DNA of 59,030 nucleotides from Tubiluchus corallicola. Lineage: Eukaryota > Priapulida > Priapulimorpha > Priapulimorphida > Tubiluchidae. The notes under the pieces were generated by a model. It had not been told where the DNA came from and ran no database searches. It was given only the letters and a program-made list of their open reading frames with translations. A program made the translations under genes and the position numbers. Where the stretch lies: assembly GCA_030141605.1 (NCBI GenBank), contig JAQGDQ010000638.1:2501-61530 (forward strand). Reading direction: 5' to 3'. Below, piece after piece: positions 11,801 through 20,470 of this stretch (position 1 is the first letter of the stretch; each line of letters begins with the position of its first letter).

Positions 11801-14800
11801 CTGTGATAAGCGAATTTCCGCAAAGTAGGAACGCTATACTTATTTTAGTAGTTATACATTATTTTAAGTCTTTATAAACCCTCCCCACACTCTTATACAT
11901 AACAGAGAAAGAAAACAAATTGCCCGGTACCTGAGCCAATCAGCGACTGGGATACAGAGCAGGATTGTCTGATTGGTCGCTTTCCATCAATTAACTAATC
12001 ATGAGTTGTGTACAATCTCACGTAGGCAGGTAGCATCTCAAGCGGGCGCAAGTACTAAATTTCCTTTTTGGTGTCTATTCATCCGCCGAATAAATATACT
12101 ATTTACTGTAAATGGTAATTTTTTATGATTTATAATATACTTTCCATGTTAGAATTAATATTTTAAATTTTAATATTTTATGCAAAATTCATCAAATCTA
12201 TTCATTACTGTACAATACGTACTACGCCTGTGCAAAAATACTTTAGATGGAGTACCTCAAAAACCCGCGAAACAGCAAAAATACTGGGATAAATATTTTA
12301 CATTAATATTTTTGAAAACCCACGAAACAGCGAGTCCGCGAAGTAGCGAGGGAACACTGTAGATGCAACTTTTCGATCATTTGTAAGTATGAAGAACATG
12401 AATGAACGTCTACTCAGCAACCCTCAATACTTCTCATATAATACACATACCTTGTGATCCATTGTGAAGTTTACAAGACTTTAGCAACATTTTGCTCTTT
12501 CATAAAGCAAGTTATTGAACTTTAGAAAATCATGTAATTTTGCTGACAAAAAACTGGTGTGGACATTCTACTTCAAAAAGCACAAAACAATTCATTATAA
12601 AACGCTCTTATGAATCTGATAGTAATAATTATATATTATTATATGATTTTTCAATGACATCTGTTTTGTCTCAGTACTTACAAGTTGTTTTTTGCTTGAA
12701 ATTAAGGTCATAGTTTGCAATTCCTTTAATTATTGTATTTTTTATTTCTCATCGACATCTTGTTGTTTGATAGTTACATATGTGAATGTTACCATATTTG
12801 TTTTGTCTTTTTTACTGAACCATCATTTTTAGTTTTGTTAAATTTTTTTTGGTCTCACCAATTTACAGAATCCAGATCACGACTCTTGCACAACCATAAC
12901 ATTTTGGGAAAGAGTTTACAATTGCCCACACACTCTAACCCTGACCCAAGTCCTAATTTTGACCCTAACTTTAACCCTAACTTTAACCCTAACCCTATTG
13001 TGAATCCACTTCACAAACTAATTTCTTGTGTGTGGAGTGTCAACTTTAGCCAATATTTGTATCCTTCATTCTGTTCCACAGCAAATGGTCACAACTTCCT
13101 GTCTCTGCCAAGAAGTTCATCGTATTTAGTTTTCAACAGGCAACGCAACATGTGACCAATACGTATTTATAACTAACCGACAGTCTCAGCATTATCCGTT
13201 ACGTCTTCAAATGGCCGCTCATCTATCTCTTCTTCGTCTTCGTCGTCATCATCATCATCGTCATCTTCATTAGTATCAGATGAACTCAAATCAGCATCCA
13301 CGAACGCTCTAGTGAAGTCCAACTCCCATTTAGCATCTACAAGCAGGAAGAAATTGGAAGCAGTAACTACTACATTATGCAGCACATTTACATCAACTGA
13401 CAAAAAATTACAAAGGTCAACAAAATGTTTAGCCCAAAACATTGAGGAGAAAATGAATGAAAGATAACTTAGATGCAATTCTGGACCAGAATTATATGAT
13501 GTAGTGTGTTGATAAAAAATTACTTTTGCACGTGACATATACATGTAAGAAAACAACCACCATAGCCAGGAATGCAAAAACAAAGACTTAGCAGTCTTTC
13601 ACTTGGTAAAATTGTTGAATAGCTCCATGTTTTCAAGGTAAGTAAATAATGAACAAGTTGCTAACATTAATCAGTCAATGAAATACATTATAATGAGCTG
13701 CAGTAATTAGCCTTTACAGAAAAATATTTTTCTGAATGTCACAAAGCGACAGGAATCATGCGCTTAGTGAGAGAAGCATCGGTTGATACTCTCTCTGGGT
13801 GGAAAGTTACGGAAGCTGAGCCTATTAATACATAGAGGTAGGAGGCACACACATGCTTCGTGAGAGAAGTATAGGTTGGATACTCTCTCTGGGTGGAAAG
13901 TTACGGAAGCTGAGCCTATTAATACGTAGAAGTAGGAGGCGCATACATGCTTCGTGAGAGAAGTATAGGTTTGATACTATCTCTGGGTGGAAACTAATGA
14001 AAGCTTAGCCTGTTAATACGTAGAGGTAGGAGACACATGCGAATTTTGCTCAAGACATTGATGTCAATTCACTGAAAAGTCATGCTCTTGTCACACAACA
14101 AATATGTCTTTGAGTAGGCCCTCTTTTTGATTGTTTTGAGTCCTCTCTGGTGTGAAACATACCAAAGTGTATAAAAACACTAGAAAAACAGTGAGCTGTT
14201 GTAAAATTCTATATAACTCGGCTACCTTTAATCTGGCGAACAGAAAAACCACGAAATGAAGGTTCCGGTTGATCATTTATAAACAAAGCTTCAGCAATAG
14301 AGGAATCACCGCGGACAGAAGCACGTGAAACCATCTAGGAAACAAATAATAGACAGGTTACGAAATTGTAAAATAAAATAGAGGATTTAAAACAACAGAA
14401 AAGAAACGTAGCTTAACTTGTTCAGTGGTTTACATGATTTAGGAATTATTTTTGCTACGCCAGGACTATACCAGGGAGGAAGAGAGGAGGTTCCTGTTGT
14501 CTTGGCAACTCGGGATCTCCATACACCTTGCCCAGGCGTGCGCCCTGGAGACGTTTATGGGACCTCACTGTTCAGCCACAGTCGACGCTGCAGCTCCATC
14601 AATGTGATCAATGACTGACTCTCTTGGTGCACACTCCATTGTCTTCCGAGACAGAAAGATGTCAACCACAAGAATTTTTGCTAACTGTTTAGGAACTATT
14701 TAAAGATCAAGACAAAGCCCCTTTGGACCCAGCAACAAATTGCAATTTTGTGACCATAGAGAGCCTCTAAGTGGACTTAAAATATCAATTACCTTGTTTC

Positions 14801-17144
14801 ATGCATAATTTAAAATACCCAACTATCAAGGATACATGATACCTAATTTTCTCAAAAACGCCTAAGTACTGACTGCTCCTATGCAAAAGTATATAAAAAC
14901 TGTCTGCAATTGACTCAAATAACTCCGCACAATTGATTCTATATTTTTATACATAGAGATATACACGTGGTTACACTGATGTACGTGATGTAAACAAAGT
15001 GACAGCCTGCCAACTAGCGGTCAGTTTGTGAAATAATGTACTGGGTTCGTAAAAATTTTCTCAACGAATTTACGCGATTTACAAAAATGGCACTACTGGT
15101 CTTCCAAAAACTTGGAATTCCGCGTATCCGCGGAAAATTCTCATCCCTACTTGTAGCAGCTCTACAATTTACGTAACTCAAAAATCTTAAAAAAGTGAAC
15201 ACCTGGAATACATTAATATATACAAACTTTCTCATTAACCTTGTCACTTTCACCTCCTTTATTTGCAGCCGATAAACTGCTGCATCTTGCCGAGACTTGT
15301 TTTCTATCAGCTACATCCTCTTCAAATGGGACCCATTCATCGTCACTGTCATAATCATCAGCATCATCGTCAACATTGTCATCTGTATCACTGGTGTCAA
15401 ATACAGCGTTTCTTATCTTGTTCTTGATCGTTTGACTTGGTTTCCTTGGTAACATGAAATCAGGCTTCCGAGGGTTCAAGCCTGAAGTATAAAGAAATTG
15501 AAGTTATAACAATATTTACGATTCTACTGAAGAAATCTCTACAAATTAAAGTGAACATTTTAACACAATTAACACATTGTCACATAAACTTTTGATAAGC
15601 AACTTGTATTTACTGGCAGCAGAGCCTTGTATGACTTGACTATATTGTACATTTTCTATGTTATTTTTTATCTTATAAAGCAGGGGTGTGCAAATTGCGG
15701 CCCGCGGGCCACTTGCGGCCCGCTGAGAGATTTTGTGCGGCCCGTGAAGAGATTTGTCAACCTAATGAAAGTGCGGCCCGGGCGATTAATTGAGTGTATC
15801 CAGCTGAAGTCTGTGCCACGATCCCAAAGATTGTGCGGGTAGTTTTTTCTACTAGATCGGATGCCATTAACCCTTACAAGACGGTTGTAGCTTAATGTCA
15901 CTGTACTACACAGACTGTGTGATACACATTACTAATATGCATTGTAATGAAATTACCAATATCTGTCCTGAAAGTAGAAATATATGGTTTGTACTATAAA
16001 TTTTAATAACTTCTAAAATAGTTTCTTGAGTGTAGTAGTAATGATGTACACAGGTCGGATGCAAAAAAATCGTTATTAGGACTTTCTGTACTTGGCTCCT
16101 TGATCAAACTGCATGTGGCCTGCAGGAATTGCCGGAAAATTTAATGTGGCCCGGCTAGTCAGATAATTTGCACACCCCTGTTATAAAGAGTTAGATGTAT
16201 TTAGCACTTAATGCGAGGTTAAACAATTTTCATTTTTCTGGTGTGACCACGATCTAGTTCAGCATCAGTATAATCCTCTGAAACAATGTGAGTTATTCAA
16301 ACGAGAAGCCAACTCGTCTTCCCGGCAATTGCCCATCCATTTACGAGAAAGGCTCAACTCTACTTAACTGTCATAACCAAAAAAGGCCATCACCAATCAG
16401 TCATTTCTCACTCTCTTATGCAGACATTTCTGCAACGTGTATACAAATAATACAACAAACATACCTTTTCCAAAGAATGTCTACTAAACAATGAAACCTG
16501 TCTAAAACAGGTGAATGAAATGGTTGTCAGGTAAACCTTTGATTACTAACACTGGCTAATAGATTCAGTCGGTTAAATGGGTCAAAGAACCTCCATCTCA
16601 AAGTGAATCTAGTAAACAGCATTTACTGTAATTAAAAGAGGGTTCCTATAGAATTTTAAAATAAATTTTCCTGACTTTTCCAAGACCAAATATTGATTTT
16701 CCAAGCAAGCAGAAATTGCACCAATAGTGTAACGTATTCATACATTTTTGTGTATGGACATTCATATAATGTGTGAGCCAATCATTATTTTTGGAATTTT
16801 TGAACAGAAATTGAAACTGGGAATCTTTTAGCAAAATTTTATCTAAACACGAATCGCTGAAAAATGTGTTTGGAAAAATATCGGTTCACGATGATTATTT
16901 TTGTAACCCTTTCTGATTTCCCTTGACTTTCCAGGATAGCCTGTAATTTCCAAGATTTTCCCTGACTGTGGAAACCCTGTTGAGACTTACCCAGTGAAAC
17001 CATCATGTCATAATTTTCCTTGATGCTTCTAAATCGAAGCTTCTCTAAATCGCAAAAGGTATCAAACTCGTCTCCGAAATACATCCGCAAATCATCATCA
17101 TTTTCCACCTCTTCACCAGGTGTAGCAAGGTCATCAGCATCCAT
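2942..17144 (-). CDS. PRDM9: PRDM9/Meisetz-like histone methyltransferase with zinc-finger array, complete, 10 coding exons, 823 aa
   Basis: Exons in transcript order: 17144-16991, 15481-15240, 14334-14226, 13336-13178, 11552-11130, 11002-10926, 10448-10245, 9273-9015, 8414-8319, 3690-2942. All junctions are GT-AG and phases join exactly (2472 nt, 823 codons plus stop). Domains: KRAB-like box (about residues 20-52), SSXRD-like region (about 53-100), long acidic linker, zinc knuckle C364/C367/C375/H378, PR/SET (about 389-530), isolated C2H2 finger (549-570), C2H2 array (about 599-823). This is the domain order of vertebrate PRDM9, which deposits H3K4me3/H3K36me3 and places meiotic double-strand breaks. 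The three SET tyrosines used to judge activity are present (Y453, Y503, Y519). I chose the start at MDADD because an in-frame TGA lies about 50 nt upstream and the N-terminus resembles that of known PRDM9. Transcription runs away from the annexin gene. The last intron holds an antisense retrotransposon. Confidence 0.93.
4748..7449 (+). pseudogene. R2-clade ORF: Myb-like domain, reverse transcriptase, CCHC knuckle; endonuclease deleted
   Basis: An open frame runs from an ATG at 4630 to 7449 (939 codons), but its first 39 codons come from the flanking repeat. Retrotransposon sequence starts near residue 40 with half of a C2H2 finger ([12 protein letters not shown]). A Myb-like segment ([14 protein letters not shown]) follows, then RT blocks: [30 protein letters not shown] and FADD at 562-565. 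Near the C-terminus is a C-x2-C-x8-H-x4-C knuckle (about 870-887). The restriction-like endonuclease that should follow is missing. After VVREPWFE the frame shifts, and the usual R2 C-terminal tail ([12 protein letters not shown]) continues in another frame to about 7503. The copy therefore cannot encode a complete R2 protein. RT motifs look intact. Confidence 0.9.
4748..7798 (+). mobile_element. R2-clade non-LTR retrotransposon, 5'-truncated, inserted in an interspersed repeat
   Basis: The element interrupts a repeat whose uninterrupted copy lies at about 53700-54320. There the sequence runs directly from GGTAAATTTGAAATTT to AAATTTTTATCTTAAAG, while here the same two flanks are separated by about 3.05 kb. 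The right end is an A-rich tail of the AAAAAT type, as left by target-primed reverse transcription. The 5' end lies inside the N-terminal zinc-finger coding region, so the copy is truncated. About 340 bp of 3' UTR follows the open frame. The element is antisense within the last intron of the PRDM9 gene. The site is not 28S rDNA. Confidence 0.88.
8319..8414 (-). CDS. PRDM9: PRDM9 exon 9: isolated C2H2 finger
   Basis: A 96-nt exon encodes one finger with ligands C549, C552, H565 and H570 (C-x2-C-x12-H-x4-H). Vertebrate PRDM9 also has a single separated finger between the SET domain and the array. Acceptor CTGTAG and donor ATAG|GTAATC, phases 1 to 1, agree with the flanking exons. Confidence 0.88.
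8639..8835 (+). repeat. (CT)n microsatellite
   Basis: A nearly pure CT tract of about 120 bp is embedded in a wider pyrimidine-rich stretch, in the intron between PRDM9 exons 8 and 9. Open frames across it are only Leu/Ser repeats. Confidence 0.97.
9015..11552 (-). CDS. PRDM9: PRDM9 exons 5-8: zinc knuckle and PR/SET methyltransferase domain
   Basis: Exon 5 (11552-11130) is a long polar linker ending in a conserved R-R-Y-S-M-R-N motif and an E-L-P-D-D-D-D-F-L tail. Exon 6 (11002-10926) holds the zinc knuckle with C-x2-C-x7-C-x2-H spacing, identical to vertebrate PRDM9. Exons 7 (10448-10245) and 8 (9273-9015) form the SET fold: [23 protein letters not shown], then [23 protein letters not shown] and [15 protein letters not shown]. 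The retained tyrosines are Y453, Y503 and Y519. The only clear change beside them is Phe for Trp just before Y519. I infer an active methyltransferase. Confidence 0.93.
11670..12359 (+). mobile_element. pogo-like MITE family E, copy 1, with extra tandem left end
   Basis: Element 11762-12359 begins CAGTGTTCCCTC and ends GAGGGAACACTG, flanked by TA on each side. Sub-terminal parts carry GCGAATTTCC and AACAGCGAGTCCGCGAAGTA. A second, partial left end of about 90 bp (11670-11760) sits directly in front of it, so the left end is duplicated. Found between PRDM9 exons 4 and 5. No transposase. Confidence 0.85.
12895..13055 (+). repeat. Telomere-like (CCCTAA) stretch in a short repeated element, copy 1
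   Basis: GAGTTTACAATTGCCCAC is followed by degenerate CCCTAA/TTTAACCCTAA units and then CTAATTTCTTGTGTGTGG. The same framing sequences surround a second CCCTAA stretch at about 32938-33055, so this looks like an interspersed element rather than a chromosome end. Confidence 0.6.
13178..14334 (-). CDS. PRDM9: PRDM9 exons 3 and 4: acidic linker
   Basis: Exon 3 (14334-14226) encodes residues 133-168 and exon 4 (13336-13178) residues 169-221. Exon 4 contains a run of eight Asp followed by Glu/Asp, from a GAT/GAC/GAA-rich stretch that could vary in length between alleles. Phases are 0 to 1 and 1 to 1. No catalytic motif is visible. The intron between them (13337-14225) carries a 93-bp triplicated repeat. 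Confidence 0.8.
13767..14045 (+). repeat. 93-bp tandem repeat, 3 copies
   Basis: Units start at about 13768, 13861 and 13954 with TGAGAGAAGYATMGGTT and contain CTCTCTGGGTGGAAA and GCCTRTTAATACRTAGA. Period 93 bp, last copy slightly diverged. It lies in the intron between PRDM9 exons 3 and 4. No tRNA-like or obvious ribozyme core was found in it. Confidence 0.88.
14850..15060 (-). mobile_element. MITE family D, copy 2 (partial, inverted)
   Basis: The reverse complement matches the family core (ATGTAAACAAAGTGAC, AAAGTATATAAAAACTGTC, TTCTCAAAAACGCCTAA). Both ends are missing or diverged. It lies in the intron between PRDM9 exons 2 and 3. Confidence 0.6.
15240..15481 (-). CDS. PRDM9: PRDM9 exon 2: SSXRD-like domain
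   Basis: The exon opens with L-N-P-R-K-P-D-F-M and later has an acidic stretch ending D-S-D-D-E-W-V-P-F. This matches the PRDM9/SSX repression-domain layout (P-x-F-M, then D-S-D-E-E-W-T-P-R). The acceptor follows a TTTATACTTCAG tract, and the donor is AAG|GTTAAT, a weaker but acceptable site. The exon covers residues 52-132 and ends in phase 0, matching the next exon, which begins MVSRASVRG. Confidence 0.85.
15681..16180 (+). mobile_element. hAT-type MITE, 500 bp, with 8-bp target duplication
   Basis: Begins CAGGGGTGTGCAAA and ends TTTGCACACCCCTG, flanked on both sides by the 8-bp duplication TTATAAAG. The interior is rich in GCGGCCCG motifs and unlike the AT-rich surroundings. TIR sequence and duplication length point to hAT mobilisation. 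Located in the first PRDM9 intron. No transposase frame. Confidence 0.93.
16991..17144 (-). CDS. PRDM9: PRDM9 exon 1: start codon and KRAB-like box
   Basis: This exon encodes residues 1-51 plus one base. After an acidic leader ([18 protein letters not shown]) comes a segment with the KRAB pattern: YF, acidic residues, a D-L-E-K motif, R-F-R-S, then E-N-Y-D and hydrophobics ending at Gly. In vertebrate PRDM9 the matching segment reads YF...W-E-K-x-R-Y-R...K-x-N-Y. KRAB boxes of this early type mediate protein interactions rather than classic KAP1 repression. The 5' splice site is G|GTAAGT. No further 5' coding exon is needed, although a 5' UTR exon may exist. Confidence 0.85.
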
Positions 17145-17274
17145 GACAATCCTTGTCACGTCTACTCTAACCTTTCCACAGTCAGCAAATGTTGAGAATC
17201 AAACATTAAATTTTCTCACCTAAAAAATAGTTACAGAGTTAAAAGCTGAAATACTTTATTATATCAATATAATG

Positions 17275-17775
17275 TATTTAAAGCAAAACCGGACATAATA
17301 TTAAACTGTAGGTCAAAACAATTTATTCTTTAAATTATTGAAAGGAAACATAATATTTTTTCAAAAATAACTTACTTGAAACAATTATCATCACACAAAT
17401 GGAATTTCCGCCACTAATTCTTCGTTGTTACATTCGATAGTTAGACGGGCACCTGCATTTCGAAAACGTGTTGCACAAAAAACAGGTGTTGAACCACTCA
17501 GTTGAAATGTGTTAATCGGAGTAGCACTGTACTTCAATTTTCACTTTTGCAAGCACGTGCAACACGCTGGTGGAATGTTTTTGCTGTTAAAAATTATGTT
17601 AGTTTGTGAGGTCATCAATAGTTGGGCTCACCCACCGTTAAAATTAAGTTTTTAATCTGTTATTTAATTATCAGAAACACTTTTGCAGTATTAATCGTAC
17701 TAAAATGTATACCTTTTATTGGACTTGAAAATGGGGTAGTGAATGAAAATCTTCCGGTCTTCCTTTAATTATACA
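17275..17775 (+). repeat. Interspersed repeat family A, copy 2
   Basis: This copy shares order and sequence with copies 1 and 3 (GTAGGTCAAAACAAT, ATAGTTAGACGGGCAC, CACGTGCAACACGC, GTCATCAATAGTTGGGCTC, CTTCCGGTCTTCCTTTAA). It has an internal deletion of roughly 130 bp relative to copy 3, just after the AAACAGGTG motif. It lies just 5' of the PRDM9 start exon. Confidence 0.8.
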
Positions 17776-18045
17776 CTTACTGCATTTATCAGTGATAAAA
17801 CTCAACTAAAATAAAACGAAATTGATTCAAATTGCAGTAAAGATGCACCATTAATTTCCTTTGGCTCACAATTAAAATAAATGTGTTGATGTTGCAATCA
17901 CCATACTGCTGAGCTATATACAAACACGTTTGACTCGTACTGAAATTACTGTTAATGACTGCATAGTAAACAACTATACGTTTGAGAATTCACTCTACAA
18001 CCCTATAAACCATGATCAACAACTAAAGGCTGCAAGTGTTAGTTG

Positions 18046-19030
18046 NNNNNNNNNNNNNNNNNNNNNNNNNNNNNNNNNNNNNNNNNNNNNNNNNNNNNNN
18101 NNNNNNNNNNNNNNNNNNNNNNNNNNNNNNNNNNNNNNNNNNNNNNNNNNNNNNNNNNNNNNNNNNNNNNNNNNNNNNNNNNNNNNNNNNNNNNNNNNNN
18201 NNNNNNNNNNNNNNNNNNNNNNNNNNNNNNNNNNNNNNNNNNNNNNNNNNNNNNNNNNNNNNNNNNNNNNNNNNNNNNNNNNNNNNNNNNNNNNNNNNNN
18301 NNNNNNNNNNNNNNNNNNNNNNNNNNNNNNNNNNNNNNNNNNNNNNNNNNNNNNNNNNNNNNNNNNNNNNNNNNNNNNNNNNNNNNNNNNNNNNNNNNNN
18401 NNNNNNNNNNNNNNNNNNNNNNNNNNNNNNNNNNNNNNNNNNNNNNNNNNNNNNNNNNNNNNNNNNNNNNNNNNNNNNNNNNNNNNNNNNNNNNNNNNNN
18501 NNNNNNNNNNNNNNNNNNNNNNNNNNNNNNNNNNNNNNNNNNNNNNNNNNNNNNNNNNNNNNNNNNNNNNNNNNNNNNNNNNNNNNNNNNNNNNNNNNNN
18601 NNNNNNNNNNNNNNNNNNNNNNNNNNNNNNNNNNNNNNNNNNNNNNNNNNNNNNNNNNNNNNNNNNNNNNNNNNNNNNNNNNNNNNNNNNNNNNNNNNNN
18701 NNNNNNNNNNNNNNNNNNNNNNNNNNNNNNNNNNNNNNNNNNNNNNNNNNNNNNNNNNNNNNNNNNNNNNNNNNNNNNNNNNNNNNNNNNNNNNNNNNNN
18801 NNNNNNNNNNNNNNNNNNNNNNNNNNNNNNNNNNNNNNNNNNNNNNNNNNNNNNNNNNNNNNNNNNNNNNNNNNNNNNNNNNNNNNNNNNNNNNNNNNNN
18901 NNNNNNNNNNNNNNNNNNNNNNNNNNNNNNNNNNNNNNNNNNNNNNNNNNNNNNNNNNNNNNNNNNNNNNNNNNNNNNNNNNNNNNNNNNNNNNNNNNNN
19001 NNNNNNNNNNNNNNNNNNNNNNNNNNNNNN
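18046..19030. other. Assembly gap (985 N)
   Basis: A run of undetermined bases. Any reading frame across it is meaningless. Confidence 1.
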
Positions 19031-20138
19031 CATCAGTATTTACAGCAATTGATGGATTTTCATGGCTGATATTTCATGGAAAACTTTGGCTCATTAGACT
19101 GAAAGTAACAAAGTCATTATTTTTAGATTAGGAAGGGCAGTATATGCATCATATGATTCGTCACTGTTAATATGACTAATAATTTCTTTGAAAATTATTA
19201 TGCTTCAATTACGGCGTAAATGAAATTTAGGGAATCAATGATGAAATTACAGATGGTGATGATGATAAATATTCAGATAATGATGACTTTCAACACTTGC
19301 CTTTAAAAGTAGATTGATGAACCTATGAGGTGTTTGTACTAAATCAGTACGATGATGATGATAAAGATGCGGATAAAGATGACTTTCAACACTTGCCTTT
19401 AAAGTAGATTGTTGAACCTATGAGGAATTCGTACTAAATCAGTATGCCCAAATTTTAATGATGATCATAGTAATGAGATTTCAACATATAAGTTCACTGC
19501 CAATTTTTCACAATTAAAAGGTGATTTGTTTTCCAGGAATATTATCGATGACCCTTCATGTAGCTGCAACAATTCGACTGAGAGACCCCCCCACCATTAT
19601 TTTTTTGAGTGTTCAAACTATGACATACACAGAACACTATTATCGACACATAACTCAAGAATTACACACTAACCCCAGACCTGCTGTTATTTACAACAAA
19701 ATTTTCATAAATTCAGGCCAGGTCATCCATTCAGTGTCATTCTCTTTAAATTGTTGCAGAATTACATAAAGTCTACTAAACGTTCTGCTAATTGATTGTA
19801 TGTGTAATTGTATATTAAATTGTAACCTGAATTATTTTGAATTTTGGATTTTTGAATTAAACACCTGTTCGATCAATCATACTTTTGTATAACTAATAGG
19901 ATGATGTACACTGATAATTGTTTCTGGTATCGCTTCTGTACTCTACGAGCTTTGTGTATTTCAATATTAAGTGTTACTTGTGTTTTAGAACTAACTATCT
20001 ATGTAACTATATTCTTGATAACCAATTGCTCATAGTAGACGAGTGTTCTTCAGCGCTAGAAAGACTGTGTTATCAATATTGGCTGTATTACACAGTATAC
20101 GGCCAGATGCACTTAGCAGAGTAAATTACAGCTGTATA

Positions 20139-20470
20139 CAGTCGACCCTCGTTAAACCGGACCCCGTTAGCCCGGATATCGGATAAGACGGACGTCATCC
20201 ATGGTAAAGGAAACTGACCGATTTCCGTCCGAGCTGGAGCGCTAAACACAACACGGCCTACCAAATGTACAATAATTTCTTTATCCTCACAGGTTAACTA
20301 TTTTAAAGTAATATACAGTATAGTATATAGTGCAATGTATATGGGCCTTATTAAGGTGATTATTCCTGTATAATATAGACCATATACAGGCATATCGGAT
20401 AAATCGGACAATCGGCTAAACCGGACCACCCCCCCACCCCCAATTAGTCCGGTTTAACGAGGGTTGACTG
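20139..20470 (+). mobile_element. pogo/Tigger-like MITE, 332 bp
   Basis: Starts CAGTCGACCCTCGTTAAACC and ends with its near-exact complement GGTTTAACGAGGGTTGACTG, with TA on both sides. The terminal motif and TA duplication are typical of pogo/Tigger elements of the Tc1/mariner superfamily. No coding capacity. Confidence 0.93.

Noticed and set aside
12955-13000. Chromosome end (telomere)
   Set aside because: CCCTAA units are few, degenerate, framed by repeated sequence and located in a PRDM9 intron.
14418-14760. Possible degraded LINE or SINE fragment (GC-richer block with CTTGGCAACTCGGGATCTCC)
   Set aside because: No recognisable protein, tail or terminal repeat; I could not support an assignment.
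17930-19131. Long frames of about 340-380 codons
   Set aside because: They run across the 985-base assembly gap and contain no information.
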